The position numbers were made by a program, and so were the translations under genes. From positions 1 through 30,256 of the forward strand of contig JAWXCB010000082.1 in NCBI GenBank assembly GCA_034440455.1: a stretch of 30,256 nt of DNA. Reading direction: 5' to 3'. The DNA is from JAWXCB01 sp034440455 (GTDB lineage Bacteria; Bacteroidota; Bacteroidia; Chitinophagales; CAIOSU01). A model generated the notes under the pieces. It was not told the origin of the DNA. It searched no databases and saw nothing but the letters and a program-made list of their open reading frames with translations. Shown here in pieces: positions 30,198 to 30,256 of the stretch (the stretch's first letter is position 1; the number at the start of each line of letters is the position of its first letter).

Positions 30198-30256
30198 GCC
30201 CCGAAATTGCGCAAAAAGAGAGAATGGGAATATCATTAGACCTCTTTCCTAATTCA

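Overview
The window reads as a piece of a Bacteroidota chromosome. A secreted protein ends in a type IX secretion sorting domain, a tight sufB-sufC-sufD cluster is present, upstream sites resemble the Bacteroidota -7 box TAnnTTTG, genes lack strong Shine-Dalgarno sequences, and lipoprotein, LuxE-like and DUF6798-like proteins of Bacteroidota character occur. The genus cannot be named from the sequence alone.

Layout: 1-2430 holds topoisomerase IV (parC, cut by the window edge, behind parE), both on the minus strand. 2806-3309 is an isolated sigma-70 region-2-only protein. 3557-13669 is a long minus-strand run read in the order sufB, a four-helix-bundle (S23-type) gene, sufC, sufD, a BNR-repeat secreted protein, a DinB-like protein, cinA and a 2-oxo-acid dehydrogenase E2. 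13949-18393 is accessory: a hypothetical protein, a small protein made of 14-residue repeats, an IS5-family insertion with a nonsense-mutated transposase, an ImmA/IrrE-type HTH-peptidase coupled to a PIN-like DUF4411 gene with an in-frame stop, a cluster of hairpins, and a DUF1801 gene with an in-frame stop. 18433-22691 returns to core genes: a membrane protein, initiator tRNA, era and der. 22881-24465 has a Cys-rich lipoprotein and a LuxE-like acyl-protein synthetase gene. 24466-27528 is a second accessory segment (a multiply broken gene with a heptad-repeat tail, and a HigBA toxin-antitoxin pair). It is bounded by two copies of the 3' end of the LuxE-like gene, as if it had been inserted there. 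27653-30197 holds aroC and an outer-membrane barrel protein.

The most unusual property is the repeat content of the spacers. Several unrelated families of degenerate 7-bp tandem repeats (consensus GTTAGTT, GGAATTA, AGTTTGA, GCGACTC and others) fill the gaps, often touching start or stop codons and sometimes changing strand in the middle. One family (GCGACTC) occurs only in the suf operon, where it also enters coding sequence. Similar 7-bp runs encode the E2 linkers. REP-like hairpins and a short element with perfect 21-bp inverted ends complete the picture.

The core genes serve iron-sulfur cluster assembly (SufBCD), chromosome decatenation (ParCE), ribosome maturation (Era, Der), 2-oxo-acid oxidation (E2) and aromatic biosynthesis (AroC). 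The two accessory segments carry toxin-antitoxin-like pairs and several genes broken by single stop codons. I see no integrase, CRISPR array, reverse transcriptase or rRNA.
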